DNA of 64,000 bases from Paraphysomonas bandaiensis (lineage: Eukaryota; Chrysophyceae). The translations under genes were made by a program, and so were the position numbers. Shown piece by piece: positions 32,517 to 42,898 of this stretch; the first letter of the stretch is position 1; each line of letters starts with the position of its first letter. The stretch is from NCBI GenBank assembly GCA_965644295.1, contig CBFFRP010000348.1, forward strand, positions 124,001-188,000. The letters run 5' to 3'. The notes under the pieces are model-generated. The model did not search any database. It was not told where the DNA came from and saw only the letters and a program-made list of their open reading frames with translations.

Positions 32517-33037
32517 CTATGTAGGTAGTAGGCGCAGCACTTTGCAGTTGTATATAGCACTGGGTTTATATGTTTACTCTGTAAACTCCGTCGAGTAGAA
32601 TTTTAATAACAGTGGAAAATGACATTAAATTGTCATATTTTATTGTGTAGTATTAGTACTTAGAGTGCTACTGCCAACTGTACACGATGGGATAGGAAGC
32701 CAGATTAGTACAATAGTAAAGTACTTATGTAAATAGTAAACCCTTAAAGCAAAAAATACGTTATCTATTAAAAACTAAAAACAAGCGTGCACTGTGGATT
32801 ACAGTGTTCAAATTAAAAAATCAGCAACATCAAACTTAACCATACGCTATGCTAGCTACAACCATATGCTACGCTACTTCCATCGCCCCATTGTCATCAA
32901 GTGTTCTTAGGGCCTCGATTGCTTTATCAAGTCTGTACTGACGCTTCTCGGCGATGGACATTCCTCGTAACAATACTTTTTCTTCGTCTCTCTTTTCTTT
33001 GGCCTCAGCCTTGGCTGTCAGCCTATCCAAGCTATAT
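32517..33037. other. Loop of the inverted repeat
   Basis: About 520 bp of unique sequence between the arms. The right third holds an orphan coding exon on the minus strand (32869-33030). The rest is AT-rich without an exon. Confidence 0.8.
32869..33030 (-). pseudogene. Orphan terminal exon in the inverted-repeat loop
   Basis: On the minus strand a clean 53-residue reading ends in TAG: LDRLTAKAEAKEKRDEEKVL, a short LRGMSIAEKRQYR segment, then KAIEALRTLDDNGAMEVA. It is highly charged and helical with coding-like composition. An ATATAG just upstream (33032-33037) could be a 3' splice site, but no matching upstream exon is seen in the right arm. It looks like the last exon of a gene cut off by the inverted repeat. 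A minimal alternative is a 30-residue ORF from the internal ATG (MSIAEKR). Confidence 0.45.
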
Positions 33038-34500
33038 CCCTATGTACTATATACTATACACGATATACGAAGCATAGAGAGTAAACACATACATCATATA
33101 ACACTGATATAATCCCCGGCTACTATACGAAGCATAGAGAGCGAAACTACACGTCATATACCATACATTGAGTGCTTGTGTACTGTACGAAGAGCACATA
33201 GTAAACATACAGATCACTAAAAAAACACTTCAATAGTCTCTCTGTGTTATATGTAGCACAGAGTGCAAAAATACACATCATATAGCACTCAAATAGCCCT
33301 TGTGTATTGCATGAAGAGCACATAGTGAATACATAATACATACATCATACAATACTTATATAGTCCCTGCGTGTCGCATGGTGCGCACAGAGTGAACGCA
33401 TATACCATATACCACATATATAGTCTTTGCGTGTTGTATGAGGGGCAAAGTGTGATACTACGCACCATATAACACATACATAGTCCCTGTATGTTGCATG
33501 AAGAGCACAGAGTAATATATTCACATCATATTCCACATATATAGTTCTTGCGTGTTGTATGAAGCACGCAGAGTGAATATACAGATAGTCTCTGTGTGCT
33601 GTGTACTTACAGCACAGCACAGCGAACATACAGATCATATACCACATATATGGTCTCAATGTGTTGTATGAAGCACATACAGAGAACATATGCCACATAC
33701 ATGGTCTATATATGTTGTATGAAGCACACAGAGCGAAGACACAGAACATATACCACATATCTAGATCTTGAACTGTTGCATGAACATGAACACACTGAGT
33801 ACATACATGTATAGCTGGTGAATAGGTAATCTATGCTGATATGCCATAAGATGACGACTTCAATATTCGTGAAAACACAGTCTTAAAATATTGTAACGAG
33901 AATACGTAATAATAACGAGGTTATGTGTAGCACTAGCATCTATAATCATGTAAACAAGCAGCAGAATGCAACAAGAGACAATATAACACACTTATATACT
34001 CTTCCACTCAAATACCTACACTTCAATGCAGATGACACAAACACAATGAAGCCATATATCGCATAGATCCGATATATATCCGCAAATACACTACAAATGA
34101 GACTAATAATGAAGTGAGGTCTGCGCATGGAAGACTCCCTATTGTCTACATAGCAGCTGAATGATTATCTCCCCTAAAAATACAACAATGAGCTTACAGG
34201 AAGCGGCAACAACGCTGAGTACATCACCAGGTTCAGAGGACCAGGAATACATCCCTCTCACTCCCCATCATCTGATATTTCAACCAGATATCAGTGTTGA
34301 TGTGACTAACCACAGGAACTATCCATTCTTATGTATTGGTGTATTTATTATGACAGGAGTGTACAAATATGATGATTTTAAAGGAATATACATACATGTA
34401 TATCTATATGAAGATCCGATTGCAATTCTGATGATAAAAAACACACCAAAGAATGGCACCTCAAAAAACAGCGGCACCGGAAAACGGAGCGAGTGGTATA
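33038..34500 (-). repeat. Right arm of the large inverted repeat
   Basis: Reverse complement of 30928-32516 with few mismatches and a net loss of about 125 bp of minisatellite units. It ends at GCGAGTGGTATA, where the two sides diverge. Confidence 0.95.
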
Positions 34501-34628
34501 TGTGTATATGTGTATATATATGCTTGAAATGGGGTGGCACCTTCACGCACCATAACATAAAGCCAGAGCACAGTCTCCCCGTCAGCTTGAAAGAGATGGA
34601 CGGTAGAATAAAGTTACTTCATTCGTAG
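34161..34628 (+). CDS. Hypothetical ORF in right arm of the inverted repeat
   Basis: 155 codons from the ATG at 34161, or shorter from the MSLQEAAT methionine at 34191. It is identical to the left-arm ORF up to KRSEWY, then continues outside the arm with a different end (LKWGGTFTHHNIKPEHSLPV...). The unique end may include an unspliced intron (GTGTATATG repeats at 34502-34520). Family unknown. Confidence 0.35.
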   Translation: MIISPKNTTMSLQEAATTLSTSPGSEDQEYIPLTPHHLIFQPDISVDVTNHRNYPFLCIGVFIMTGVYKYDDFKGIYIHVYLYEDPIAILMIKNTPKNGTSKNSGTGKRSEWYMCICVYICLKWGGTFTHHNIKPEHSLPVSLKEMDGRIKLLHS

Positions 34629-34720
34629 AGGGATACAGGAGGGATTCTTGTACCACATGAACGTATGTATAATACGCTGTCGTTTGTATATCCATACACG
34701 TTATGCTTGTTTTCAAACAG

Positions 34721-35410
34721 AGCTCAATAGTCACCCGGGCTAGAGTTGCGTGGCATCAATTCGCTAGTGTGTGTGAGAGTTATTGATTAGCTCAATAGTC
34801 ACCCGGGCTAGAGTTGCGTGGCATCAATTCGCTAGTGTGTGTGAGAGTTATTGATTAGCTCAATAGTCACCCGGGCTAGAGTTGCGTGCCATCAATTCGC
34901 TAGTGTGTGTGAGAGTTATTGATTAGCTCAATAGTCACCCGGGCTAGAGTTGCGTGCCATCAATTCGCTAGTGTGTGTGAGAGTTATTGATTAGCTCAAT
35001 AGTCACCCGGGCTAGAGTTGCGTGCCATCAATTCGCTAGTGTGTGTGAGAGTTATTGATTAGCTCAATAGTCACCCGGGCTAGAGTTGCGTGCCATCAAT
35101 TCGCTAGTGTGTGTGAGAGTTATTGATTAGCTCAATAGTCACCCGGGCTAGAGTTGCGTGCCATCAATTCGCTAGTGTGTGTGAGAGTTATTGATTAGCT
35201 CAATAGTCACCCGGGCTAGAGTTGCGTGCCATCAATTCGCTAGTGTGTGTGAGAGTTATTGATTAGCTCAATAGTCACCCGGGCTAGAGTTGCGTGCCAT
35301 CAATTCGCTAGTGTGTGTGAGAGTTATTGATTAGCTCAATAGTCACCCGGGCTAGAGTTGCGTGCCATCAATTCGCTAGTGTGTGTGAGAGTTATTGATT
35401 AGCTCAATAG
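34721..35410 (+). repeat. 68-bp satellite, left block (10 units)
   Basis: Head-to-tail 68-bp units beginning AGCTCAATAGTCACCCGGGC and containing GTGTGTGTGAGAGTTATTG. The first two units read GTGGCATC where later units read GTGCCATC. The block ends with a partial unit, cut by the LTR retrotransposon. Confidence 0.97.
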
Positions 35411-35727
35411 TGTGGGCTTGCATACATATGTGTATGTGTGCAAAGCAATACCCAAGTACAGAAGTACAAAATAATGATTATTATCGTATAATGAATCATG
35501 AATAATACTGTCTACAATATCAACGGCTAATAATACTGTCTACAATATCAACGGCTAATAATACTGTCTACAATATCAACGGCTATTGCTAATCCCAACA
35601 ATCACATTCCCTACAGTTTGTATTCCTAACTACATGGTACACGTATACAATACAGTACTGTACTACTAATCATATAATACAGGACATGTACACGTATATA
35701 TTCTATATGTAAGTGGATAGTCCTACA
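35411..35727 (-). repeat. LTR (3' LTR of the minus-strand element)
   Basis: 317 bp, TGTGGGCTTG to AGTCCTACA on the plus strand, matching 40676-40992 base for base by eye. It contains three tandem copies of a 27-bp motif around ACTGTCTACAATATCAACGG. Confidence 0.95.
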
Positions 35728-35792
35728 CTACCTCCCCTTATAATTGATGTGTTAATGTGTTATATTGACACTCAATTCTGTAAACTTTGTTA

Positions 35793-36773
35793 TTAATCTT
35801 CTTCATCAGAAGAATAAACCACATTTCGAGGTAGTAAATTTCTTACATTTTCATCAGGATGTTGAGTTAGGAAATTTTGTAGAGCATACGTTTTTCTAAC
35901 GTTAGCCCATGGTTCCCATGTAGGTTTTTCATACCCTATCCAATGTACTAGAAATTTTATTTGACTTTTCGGACCTTTAGCTCGACCTTTTATTTTTGAA
36001 ATATGGTCAATAGCATAAAAGTTTCCACCATCTTTACATGCCACTTGTAAGGGGTCAATAGTAGAGGGATCGTAATTAAATTCCCTTAATTTCTTTATAT
36101 GATAGTCTTTATTACGTTTAGTAACAATATCTTGAAGAGTATATTTGTCTCCAATAACATTGACTACTCGCATTGGACCTTTAAGATATGGTAATAACTT
36201 ACTTGCCGGTCCAGGACGTAAAGCATTTTGTCTATGCTCAACTAACACATAAGAATTTATTGGAAATTCTTTTGTTTGTATATTTGGTGCAGTTGCCATG
36301 TGGATTTCATCATGTTTGCGAAGATTTCGTCTTGCAACATCCATAATAGTGGACTGAACCTTTTGTATTCTATCTATCCAATGTGATAGCTTTTGTTCGT
36401 TCCCGTCCAAGTTCTCATTGTGTTCAATGAATAAACTCTTATCTAAATCTACTGCATTCCCAAATAGAATACTAGCGGGAGTAACGCCGGTGCTTCTATG
36501 TTTAGAAGAATTCATAATTCTTTGTACTAAAGGTAGATACATTGACCAATTATTTAGTACATTTTTATCAAATATAATATTTCTTAAGTGCCTTAAAATT
36601 TCTTTATTAGCACGTTCCACTATAGCATTTTCTTCTTTAGAATACGCCATCGAAAATGATTGATTACTTCCAACCATTTCTATCAATGATTTTGTTAAAT
36701 CATCCACAAATGCTGGTCCAAGATCCGAATGAATCTCAATAGGTGCTCCATATCTACCCAGGTGTTGAAGCAA
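35793..36773 (-). pseudogene. Retrotransposon integrase C-terminal half and chromodomain (frameshifted off)
   Basis: 326 codons in a different frame from the upstream gag-pol ORF, overlapping its end and without an ATG at the overlap. It carries the second Asp (EIHSDLGPAF) and the Glu (EENAIVERANKE) of the integrase DDE core, the GPY-type region, and a C-terminal chromodomain (FLVHWIGYEKPTWEPW). It belongs to the same polyprotein; the frame change falls in a short G run near 36778-36781. The chromodomain marks the chromovirus lineage, whose integrases can target heterochromatin. Confidence 0.85.
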
Positions 36774-39700
36774 TCCCCTTTGCCGCCGCCATGGCAGTGA
36801 GATTCTTAGTAGGGATTAATTCTACCCACCTAGAAAAAGAATCGATAATCACTAATATATTAGTGTATCCATCCTCATCTGGATGCAGACTCTGAATAAA
36901 ATCCACTGCTATTCTTTGCATCGGGCCATATGTTGAGACAGTAAAGGGATGAGCATTAATTATTGGTTTAATTCTACTCATCTTTTGACAACAAGGACAA
37001 GTTTTAATAAATTTTGTCACATGTGCCCCTTGCTTTGACCATTTATGACCATTGTCTCGTAATTTTTGTATTGTACGATCAATACCATGATGACCTGTAA
37101 CATTGTTATGAAATCTTTTAATAATTTCCCATTCCTTGTTTGGAACTTTAATATCGGGAATTAGGGAAGCACATTTTGTTTCCATTTTAGATTCTAATGC
37201 ACATAGTCTACTAAATGCATCAGCAACAACATTATCAGATCCTTTAATATCACATAGATCATAATCATATGCTTGGAAACATTTCAACCATCGCTGAACT
37301 TTCTTATCCTTAGCGTAATCAGTTCTCAACTGAGTAATATTTTTATGATCTGTTTTGATCGTAAAGTATCTATACCTTAATAGGTAGTCCCATTTATCTA
37401 AGGCATAGTATATAGCATATCCTTCTTTCTGAGGTGTATCCCAATTCATCATTCTTTCATCGAATGTTTTACTGAGAAATCCTATTGGACGTTCTACACC
37501 ATCTACTACTTGGTAGAGGTATGCTCCTATTCCATAATCAGATGCATCGGTCAATAAATATATTGGTGACTCGTCATCAATGAAAAATAATGTTGGACAT
37601 TCATGGATCATCAATTTGATCTTTTCAAATGCTTCATTGGCATCCTCTGTCCATTGTAGACGTTTACGTCTATGATAGTTGAGAAGCATTTTATTTAACG
37701 GTCTCACCACTAAGGAGTGGTTGTGCACGTGATCCCGAAAATAATTTGCCAATCCGAGGAAAGATTTTAGACCCTTCATAGTTTCAGGCTTTGGGAAATT
37801 TAATACACTATCCAGACGTTCTCTAGTAAAGTGTAACCCTTCCTCATTTAGAGTATGTCCTACATATTGTACTTCGGACTCTCCTATTTTCACTTTCTCA
37901 GGATTAATGTAAACATTGTATTTCCTGAAGCGTTCTAGAACTTTAACGTAATTTTCAATTAGTTCATCTTCTGTAGAAGCATATATAATCAGGTCATCTA
38001 GATATAATTCACATATGAACATAATCAACCCGGCAAGCACAATTGTTGTTAATACTCGTTGAAAGTATGATGGAGCACCACTCAAACCCATGGGTAGTCG
38101 GAGCCATTCGAATACTCCCCAGAAGGTTATAAATGCCGTCCACTTTCTCGAGTACTCTGAAATTTTAGCCTGGTAATAACCAGATACTAAATCCAGAATT
38201 ATGAAGTATTTGGGTTTCTTAGACCCAATACGTTCTAACATTTCTTTGATGTTAGGTATTGGCCAACGTTCCCTCTGTGTGTGCTTGTTTAGACCTTTAT
38301 AGTCTACACAGAATCGCCATTTATCATTTGGTTTGGGAACTAATAATACCTGGCTATAATAAGGAGCCGTACTTGGTTGTATTATTCCATGCTCCACAAA
38401 TGTATCGATTTGCTTTTTACAAGCATACTGTCGTACTCGATCCATCTTTCGTGGCGGACCACAATGTTTTGGTTGTTCCCAAGCATCCCTATCTACCTCT
38501 AATTCAAAAGGTGGAACATCCATTGGCATATCCGACACTGTGGTTCTAAATCTATCCTTATAGATTTCATGGATTTCTCTCACCCTCCTTTGTAAAGATT
38601 CGGGACCAGAGATTTTAGTTGGTAACGTAGTACCTTCTACTTTTTCCTGAGTATTTGTAACTATTTCTTCTGGGATTGACTCCAGATAGTTATCTCTAAT
38701 CTCGCCTATATCTTCCTTTTCATATGCACTTATACGCATGGATGATATTGGAGGTGAATACATAGTACTAACCAAGCTATTACTTGTAAGTAAATTATTA
38801 TTATAACTAAGGTGTTCCTTAGCTTGGCGCCTTAATGTTTCCATGTTATTATAACATGTGGCTCTCTCACTAATATGTTCCGAGAGAAGCTGAGTCTTCT
38901 CAGCATGGCCCGCGGCCGTAGCTAGCATTTTCCCTGCTAACTCTCTTTCCATAAAGTGAGATGGAAAATGATCAACTAATCTATATTTCTTGATAGTTTC
39001 TCTACCAATTATGATATCAAAGGTGCTATCTATTATCAAACATTGCAACTCAATATCAAGAGTATTGTTATACTCATCAGTTAATCTTATAGTTATTATC
39101 ATATATTGCTTGCTACTACAACAAGCATTATCAAGCGCACTACAAATTTTAATGTTACACTCGTGCAATGGAATTCCATACCTAGCAACTAACATATCAG
39201 CAAGTTCTTGGTTAATGAAATTATTCCCAGTAGCCCCCGTGTCCAATAAGGCTTTAGCTCTTAGATTTTCCTTTACCTGTTGTACATTGACATCAGCTTT
39301 AGGATATACAAAGACATCGAGCATATCATTATTCATGTCAATAGCATTTATATATAAACACTTAGGGCATGATAACTTACTTGTTTTCGATCTTGGAGGA
39401 CCATCAGGATTCTCCACATAAGGGCAGGTACTCCAACCCATAACCGCATATTTTTTGCCCTGTGTGGAATCTTTCCATGGCTTCTTTTCATGGTTAGCCC
39501 ATGCACAGGTTTTGCGGGTGCAGTCACCTTTATGAAGATTACCGCATATCCAACATGCTTCCTTAGTATCAGTTGTTGCTTTAGTACTTGAGGATGAGCT
39601 GGAGGATGAAGTTTTTGTATTCTTAGTCTTGTTAGACTTAGATGTTTCTTTGGAATCCAATTTAGTTTCCATCCTCTTTACTTTTCTCACAGCTTGACTA

Positions 39701-40626
39701 TAGTCATTGTTAAGCTCTCGCACCTTTCTACAGAATGCTCCGAAATCTTTTGGTGCAGATTGACCTTGGCCTATATCCGCTATAAATTTCTCTTTGGCAT
39801 CCTTTCTGAAGGAATGTCCGCCCACAAGTTTAATGTTTTTCTTGAGGGTTTTGACTATGGTATCCGAGGCTACCTCTGTGAGACTTGCCTCCGGAATGAG
39901 CTTATAAAGCTCATTCAGACGTCCATATTCTTTTAAGAATACTTTAGGAACATGAATATCCACCTTAACCTTTGGTCCAATGATATTATCTATGAACCTA
40001 GGAAGAGGCTCCAATGTATCAGAGTATCGCTCCTCTTCCTCTAGAAAGGCTTGCTTTAACCACTGAATCAATTCCTCAGTAGTTACAATGTTTGGATCTA
40101 GCCAGTCCTCGTCAGACTCATCTCCAAAATCCTGCTGTCGCTGAAACTGAAGCATATCACGCACTGTTGGTGCCATGATTTCTGACCTTATGAATTTTGT
40201 CCCTTTAGGATCTCTTTTCGAGAGATTTTCACAAAATTCGATGATATCCTCATCTTGCACACTACCTAAGTAGGGAATAGAGTCGGTATTGATTACTTCA
40301 TGTGGAGTGGATTCCGTCGCAATGACTTCATTCAAGTCAATGCGCTCACTCCTGTTGGGGTGCGGATCTCCACTCCTTTGCTTCTTTCTCTTTGGTTGAG
40401 AAGAAGAGAGCTCACGAAATGATACTCCACTCAATTCTCCTTCAGCCTCTACTGATGTCTCAGTTTGAGGAGAAGATTGCATTTGAGATGATGTTGTTGC
40501 ATCTCTTGCTCGTTTTCGAGAGGATTCTCTCTCTCTTTTCGTCTTTTTAGACGAAGAACCCGAAGCAGCTAACAATTCCTCTATTTGAGGAGCTGCTTTT
40601 ATTTTGCTTCTCTTACTTTCCCCCAT
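36754..40626 (-). CDS. Retrotransposon gag-pol polyprotein (to mid-integrase)
   Basis: 1290 codons. The gag part is charged and Ser-rich. CWICGNLHKGDC near residue 358 is a zinc-knuckle-like motif with short spacing. DTGATG near 459 is the aspartic protease site. Reverse transcriptase has CVDYKGLNKHT and the YLDD active site near 873; RNase H has LTDASDYGIGAYL near 1025; the integrase HHCC zinc finger (HHGID...CPCCQ) lies near 1190-1215. The first Asp of the integrase core is in AVDFIQSLHPDEDG near 1242. The frame then ends prematurely, and the rest of integrase continues in another frame (35793-36773). Otherwise no internal stops. Confidence 0.95.
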   Translation of the reverse strand: MGESKRSKIKAAPQIEELLAASGSSSKKTKRERESSRKRARDATTSSQMQSSPQTETSVEAEGELSGVSFRELSSSQPKRKKQRSGDPHPNRSERIDLNEVIATESTPHEVINTDSIPYLGSVQDEDIIEFCENLSKRDPKGTKFIRSEIMAPTVRDMLQFQRQQDFGDESDEDWLDPNIVTTEELIQWLKQAFLEEEERYSDTLEPLPRFIDNIIGPKVKVDIHVPKVFLKEYGRLNELYKLIPEASLTEVASDTIVKTLKKNIKLVGGHSFRKDAKEKFIADIGQGQSAPKDFGAFCRKVRELNNDYSQAVRKVKRMETKLDSKETSKSNKTKNTKTSSSSSSSSTKATTDTKEACWICGNLHKGDCTRKTCAWANHEKKPWKDSTQGKKYAVMGWSTCPYVENPDGPPRSKTSKLSCPKCLYINAIDMNNDMLDVFVYPKADVNVQQVKENLRAKALLDTGATGNNFINQELADMLVARYGIPLHECNIKICSALDNACCSSKQYMIITIRLTDEYNNTLDIELQCLIIDSTFDIIIGRETIKKYRLVDHFPSHFMERELAGKMLATAAGHAEKTQLLSEHISERATCYNNMETLRRQAKEHLSYNNNLLTSNSLVSTMYSPPISSMRISAYEKEDIGEIRDNYLESIPEEIVTNTQEKVEGTTLPTKISGPESLQRRVREIHEIYKDRFRTTVSDMPMDVPPFELEVDRDAWEQPKHCGPPRKMDRVRQYACKKQIDTFVEHGIIQPSTAPYYSQVLLVPKPNDKWRFCVDYKGLNKHTQRERWPIPNIKEMLERIGSKKPKYFIILDLVSGYYQAKISEYSRKWTAFITFWGVFEWLRLPMGLSGAPSYFQRVLTTIVLAGLIMFICELYLDDLIIYASTEDELIENYVKVLERFRKYNVYINPEKVKIGESEVQYVGHTLNEEGLHFTRERLDSVLNFPKPETMKGLKSFLGLANYFRDHVHNHSLVVRPLNKMLLNYHRRKRLQWTEDANEAFEKIKLMIHECPTLFFIDDESPIYLLTDASDYGIGAYLYQVVDGVERPIGFLSKTFDERMMNWDTPQKEGYAIYYALDKWDYLLRYRYFTIKTDHKNITQLRTDYAKDKKVQRWLKCFQAYDYDLCDIKGSDNVVADAFSRLCALESKMETKCASLIPDIKVPNKEWEIIKRFHNNVTGHHGIDRTIQKLRDNGHKWSKQGAHVTKFIKTCPCCQKMSRIKPIINAHPFTVSTYGPMQRIAVDFIQSLHPDEDGYTNILVIIDSFSRWVELIPTKNLTAMAAAKGIASTPG

Positions 40627-40675
40627 AATATTGTTATATCACAGAGATTGAGTACTACTTATTAAGTAATATTAC

Positions 40676-40992
40676 TGTGGGCTTGCATACATATGTGTAT
40701 GTGTGCAAAGCAATACCCAAGTACAGAAGTACAAAATAATGATTATTATCGTATAATGAATCATGAATAATACTGTCTACAATATCAACGGCTAATAATA
40801 CTGTCTACAATATCAACGGCTAATAATACTGTCTACAATATCAACGGCTATTGCTAATCCCAACAATCACATTCCCTACAGTTTGTATTCCTAACTACAT
40901 GGTACACGTATACAATACAGTACTGTACTACTAATCATATAATACAGGACATGTACACGTATATATTCTATATGTAAGTGGATAGTCCTACA
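40676..40992 (-). repeat. LTR (5' LTR of the minus-strand element)
   Basis: 317 bp, matching 35411-35727 with no difference seen. It carries the element's promoter by position. Confidence 0.95.
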
Positions 40993-42700
40993 ATAGTCAC
41001 CCGGGCTAGAGTTGCGTGCCATCAATTCGCTAGTGTGTGTGAGAGTTATTGATTAGCTCAATAGTCACCCGGGCTAGAGTTGCGTGCCATCAATTCGCTA
41101 GTGTGTGTGAGAGTTATTGATTAGCTCAATAGTCACCCGGGCTAGAGTTGCGTGCCATCAATTCGCTAGTGTGTGTGAGAGTTATTGATTAGCTCAATAG
41201 TCACCCGGGCTAGAGTTGCGTGCCATCAATTCGCTAGTGTGTGTGAGAGTTATTGATTAGCTCAATAGTCACCCGGGCTAGAGTTGCGTGCCATCAATTC
41301 GCTAGTGTGTGTGAGAGTTATTGATTAGCTCAATAGTCACCCGGGCTAGAGTTGCGTGCCATCAATTCGCTAGTGTGTGTGAGAGTTATTGATTAGCTCA
41401 ATAGTCACCCGGGCTAGAGTTGCGTGCCATCAATTCGCTAGTGTGTGTGAGAGTTATTGATTAGCTCAATAGTCACCCGGGCTAGAGTTGCGTGCCATCA
41501 ATTCGCTAGTGTGTGTGAGAGTTATTGATTAGCTCAATAGTCACCCGGGCTAGAGTTGCGTGCCATCAATTCGCTAGTGTGTGTGAGAGTTATTGATTAG
41601 CTCAATAGTCACCCGGGCTAGAGTTGCGTGCCATCAATTCGCTAGTGTGTGTGAGAGTTATTGATTAGCTCAATAGTCACCCGGGCTAGAGTTGCGTGCC
41701 ATCAATTCGCTAGTGTGTGTGAGAGTTATTGATTAGCTCAATAGTCACCCGGGCTAGAGTTGCGTGCCATCAATTCGCTAGTGTGTGTGAGAGTTATTGA
41801 TTAGCTCAATAGTCACCCGGGCTAGAGTTGCGTGCCATCAATTCGCTAGTGTGTGTGAGAGTTATTGATTAGCTCAATAGTCACCCGGGCTAGAGTTGCG
41901 TGCCATCAATTCGCTAGTGTGTGTGAGAGTTATTGATTAGCTCAATAGTCACCCGGGCTAGAGTTGCGTGCCATCAATTCGCTAGTGTGTGTGAGAGTTA
42001 TTGATTAGCTCAATAGTCACCCGGGCTAGAGTTGCGTGCCATCAATTCGCTAGTGTGTGTGAGAGTTATTGATTAGCTCAATAGTCACCCGGGCTAGAGT
42101 TGCGTGCCATCAATTCGCTAGTGTGTGTGAGAGTTATTGATTAGCTCAATAGTCACCCGGGCTAGAGTTGCGTGCCATCAATTCGCTAGTGTGTGTGAGA
42201 GTTATTGATTAGCTCAATAGTCACCCGGGCTAGAGTTGCGTGCCATCAATTCGCTAGTGTGTGTGAGAGTTATTGATTAGCTCAATAGTCACCCGGGCTA
42301 GAGTTGCGTGCCATCAATTCGCTAGTGTGTGTGAGAGTTATTGATTAGCTCAATAGTCACCCGGGCTAGAGTTGCGTGCCATCAATTCGCTAGTGTGTGT
42401 GAGAGTTATTGATTAGCTCAATAGTCACCCGGGCTAGAGTTGCGTGCCATCAATTCGCTAGTGTGTGTGAGAGTTATTGATTAGCTCAATAGTCACCCGG
42501 GCTAGAGTTGCGTGCCATCAATTCGCTAGTGTGTGTGAGAGTTATTGATTAGCTCAATAGTCACCCGGGCTAGAGTTGCGTGCCATCAATTCGCTAGTGT
42601 GTGTGAGAGTTATTGATTAGCTCAATAGTCACCCGGGCTAGAGTTGCGTGCCATCAATTCGCTAGTGTGTGTGAGAGTTATTGATTAGCTCAATAGTCAC
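40993..42700 (+). repeat. 68-bp satellite, middle block (about 25 units)
   Basis: Continuation of the array beyond the retrotransposon, almost without variation (GTGCCATC type). It ends abruptly at CAATAGTCACACACACTAG, where orientation flips. Confidence 0.97.
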
Positions 42701-42898
42701 ACACACTAGCGAATTGATGGCACGCAACTCTAGCCCGGGTGACTATTGAGCTAATCAATAACTCTCACACACACTAGCGAATTGATGCCACGCAACTCTA
42801 GCCCGGGTGACTATTGAGCTCTGTTTGAAAACAAGCATAACGTGTATGGATATACAAACGACAGCGTATTATACATACGTTCATGTGGTACAAGAATC
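42701..42898 (-). repeat. Inverted block inside the satellite array
   Basis: Reverse complement of the array's left border: two satellite units, then the unique flank found at about 34643-34720 (TTTGAAAACAAGCATAACG to CATGTGGTACAAGAATC on the plus strand here). Forward units resume at 42899 within a unit. The left junction has CACAC microhomology. Confidence 0.93.

Larger units (their letters stand above)
35411..40992 (-). mobile_element. Ty3/gypsy chromovirus-type LTR retrotransposon
   Basis: A 5.6-kb element in minus orientation. Two 317-bp LTRs (35411-35727 and 40676-40992) look identical and have TG...CA ends. Internal order is gag, zinc knuckle, protease, reverse transcriptase, RNase H, integrase and chromodomain. 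A purine tract (AAGGGGAGGTAG on the minus strand) abuts the downstream LTR at 35728-35739. I see no usual TGG-type tRNA primer site next to the other LTR. ATAG flanks both sides (35407-35410 and 40993-40996), giving a 4-5 bp target duplication in the 68-bp satellite. Identical LTRs mean recent insertion; a frameshift in integrase means this copy cannot now make an intact enzyme. Confidence 0.95.
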
